Shown here in pieces: positions 63,101-64,000 of a stretch of DNA of 64,000 nt (its first letter is position 1; every line of letters begins with the position of its first letter). The notes beneath the pieces were generated by a model that searched no databases, was not told the DNA's origin, and saw nothing but the letters and a program-made list of their open reading frames with translations. Location of the stretch: contig JBAZBI010000003.1 in NCBI GenBank assembly GCA_041671545.1, positions 62,001 to 126,000 on the forward strand, read 5' to 3'. Origin of the DNA: UBA1563 sp041671545 (GTDB lineage: Bacteria > Bacteroidota > Ignavibacteria > Ignavibacteriales > Ignavibacteriaceae). The translations under genes and the position numbers were made by a program.

Positions 63101-63307
63101 AGTTGGCAGTTTGAGGTCGGCAGTCAAATCTCGTTAAAAGTATATGATGTTTTGGGAAATGAAGTTGCAACGTTAGTGAATGAAGAAAAACCGGCAGGGG
63201 AATATCAAGTAGAGTTTGACGGGTCAAAATTAGCGAGCGGGATATATTTTTACAAACTACAAACATCCAAATTTTCAGCAATCAAAAAGATGATACTGCT
63301 TAGATAA
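60200..63307 (+). pseudogene. T9SS alpha/beta-hydrolase-type protein split by an in-frame TAG
   Basis: One continuous frame from ATG 60200 (signal peptide MSKIFLFITLFIFTSYNAS) to 63307 is interrupted once by TAG at 60686-60688; codon context (..INNLVT-TAG-LKNIF..) suggests CAG (Gln) changed to TAG. The second part begins with the nucleophile elbow FVLTGHSGGGSFTFGF, so neither half is a full enzyme. After the hydrolase core come a fibronectin type III-like domain, a GATase1-like domain (NPSILIVNGFDRSSTGN..FLNNGGNLFVSGSEIAWDL), and the T9SS domain (NYPNPFNPSTVISWQF, VYDVLGNEVATLVNE, KKMILLR). It is recently broken, or TAG is read through. Confidence 0.85.
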
Positions 63308-63435
63308 AAAAAATATTTGGATTAGATACGACAAGGGGTTAATTCGAGCCAGAACTCAAAAGAAATAATGAATAACGAACAAGCCTGCCATGGCGGATTT
63401 TTGCTACATAAATATAATCGGCGTAAATCTATTTT

Positions 63436-64000
63436 TCATTTTAGATTCAGATTCTTAATAAAAAACGAAGGAGTGACACCGGTATATTTCTTAAACGCCG
63501 AAATAAAAGTTATCCGGTTGTTAAACCCGACCTCTTTTGCAATTCCTTCAATCGAGAAACGTGCCGATTCTTTTTGTGAAATGATTCTAATTGAATCTTT
63601 TATGCGAAGATCATTTAGGTAAGAGATAAAATTTGTATTGTAAACCTGGTTAATCGCTTTTGATAAATATGTCCGGTTACTTTCTAACTTGGTTGCAATT
63701 TCGTCAAGTGATATTTCGGGATTTAAGTAGAGTTGTTCTTCGCTCATGAGTTTTTCTAATTGCGAAATCAATTGAACGAATTGGATATTTGGCGTTTTAT
63801 CTTCAATTATCACGTTAATATTTTCTGTTTCAACATCACATGGGAATTGCTCATTGCTTCTATCTAAATTTTCTTCGTGAATGCCGGGATGAACATGGTA
63901 CCGCCCTTCGATTTTCATTACTTCTATGTTTTTATTTATGAGCTTTTTATCGGCGTTTCTCAAACGGATTAAGATCATCAATATTACCGCAAAAGACATA
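63436..64000 (-). CDS. AraC-family transcriptional regulator, 5' part beyond window edge
   Basis: At least 188 codons; the 5' end leaves the window, and an ATG at 63999 is probably internal because a hydrophobic segment (SFAVILMILIRL) continues to the edge. That looks like the end of a membrane region, as in the membrane-bound AraC sensors of Bacteroidota. The two HTH motifs are at the C-terminus: SLDEIATKLESNRTYLSKAINQVYNTNFISYLNDLRI and FSIEGIAKEVGFNNRITFISAFKKYTGVTPSFF. The 63308-63435 gap shows nothing else. Confidence 0.85.
   Translation of the reverse strand, partial: MSFAVILMILIRLRNADKKLINKNIEVMKIEGRYHVHPGIHEENLDRSNEQFPCDVETENINVIIEDKTPNIQFVQLISQLEKLMSEEQLYLNPEISLDEIATKLESNRTYLSKAINQVYNTNFISYLNDLRIKDSIRIISQKESARFSIEGIAKEVGFNNRITFISAFKKYTGVTPSFFIKNLNLK

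Overview
The window reads as chromosome of an AT-rich Bacteroidota-type bacterium, most likely of the Ignavibacteria (Ignavibacteriales) lineage. The main reason is that six genes end in the type IX secretion (T9SS) sorting domain in the form typical of that group (core NYPNPFNPxTxI, then VFDxLG, then a basic KK..LLK end). Supporting signs are Bacteroidota-like -7 elements (TAnnTTTG) combined with frequent Shine-Dalgarno sites, many 'two-component regulator propeller' sensors, and families of short GC-rich palindromes between genes. This taxonomic call is inference from protein style, not from a marker gene.

Layout. 1-1705: 5' part of a large propeller sensor that runs off the left edge. 1967-14191: housekeeping and envelope genes (VUT transporter, VanX-like dipeptidase, tricorn-like protease, DUF2652 protein, macrodomain hydrolase, DMT exporter, enolase, two tRNA-Arg, alkaline phosphatase, branched-chain aminotransferase). 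14258-14480: two tandem copies of a probable small structured RNA. 14772-19631: TonB receptor, second DMT exporter, GH30 lipoprotein. 19733-21254: a tRNA-Asn locus with three tandem copies of a small GIY-YIG nuclease gene, each followed by a 3'-half tRNA-Asn relic, plus four further tRNA relics upstream of the one intact tRNA-Asn. 21489-25656: S9 peptidase and serA. 25657-29570: accessory stretch with a BRO-N/DinD-like protein, a SEFIR-domain protein, palindromic repeats and a 21-bp minisatellite that is a decayed coiled-coil gene. 29571-34887: four-gene run of secreted enzymes (beta-lactamase-fold hydrolase, two M23 paralogues, S41/T9SS protease). 35096-40679: methylmalonyl-CoA mutase large subunit, epimerase, M24 aminopeptidase, TPR histidine kinase. 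40720-40935: second, exactly 21-bp-phased array. 41177-47160: hypothetical protein, T9SS propeller, T9SS S8 pseudo-protease, thioredoxin-like pair. 47311-56046: propeller sensor kinase, NarL-type regulator and its probable targets. 56107-60006: jelly-roll protein, small secreted protein, OmpR regulator and kinase. 60200-63307: T9SS alpha/beta hydrolase broken by an in-frame TAG. 63436-end: AraC-type regulator, cut by the edge.

The most interesting items are (i) the nested GIY-YIG/tRNA-Asn array, which looks like a minimal element that enters tRNA-Asn at the anticodon arm and rebuilds it from its own 3' half; (ii) a palindrome TTCACACnTTnGTGTGA found three times, each exactly 39 bp upstream of a -7-like element, which ties the NarL-type regulator to its own gene, a 27-codon peptide gene and a T9SS/GH39 operon; and (iii) the tandem terminator-ended RNA pair with C-rich loops upstream of ilvE.
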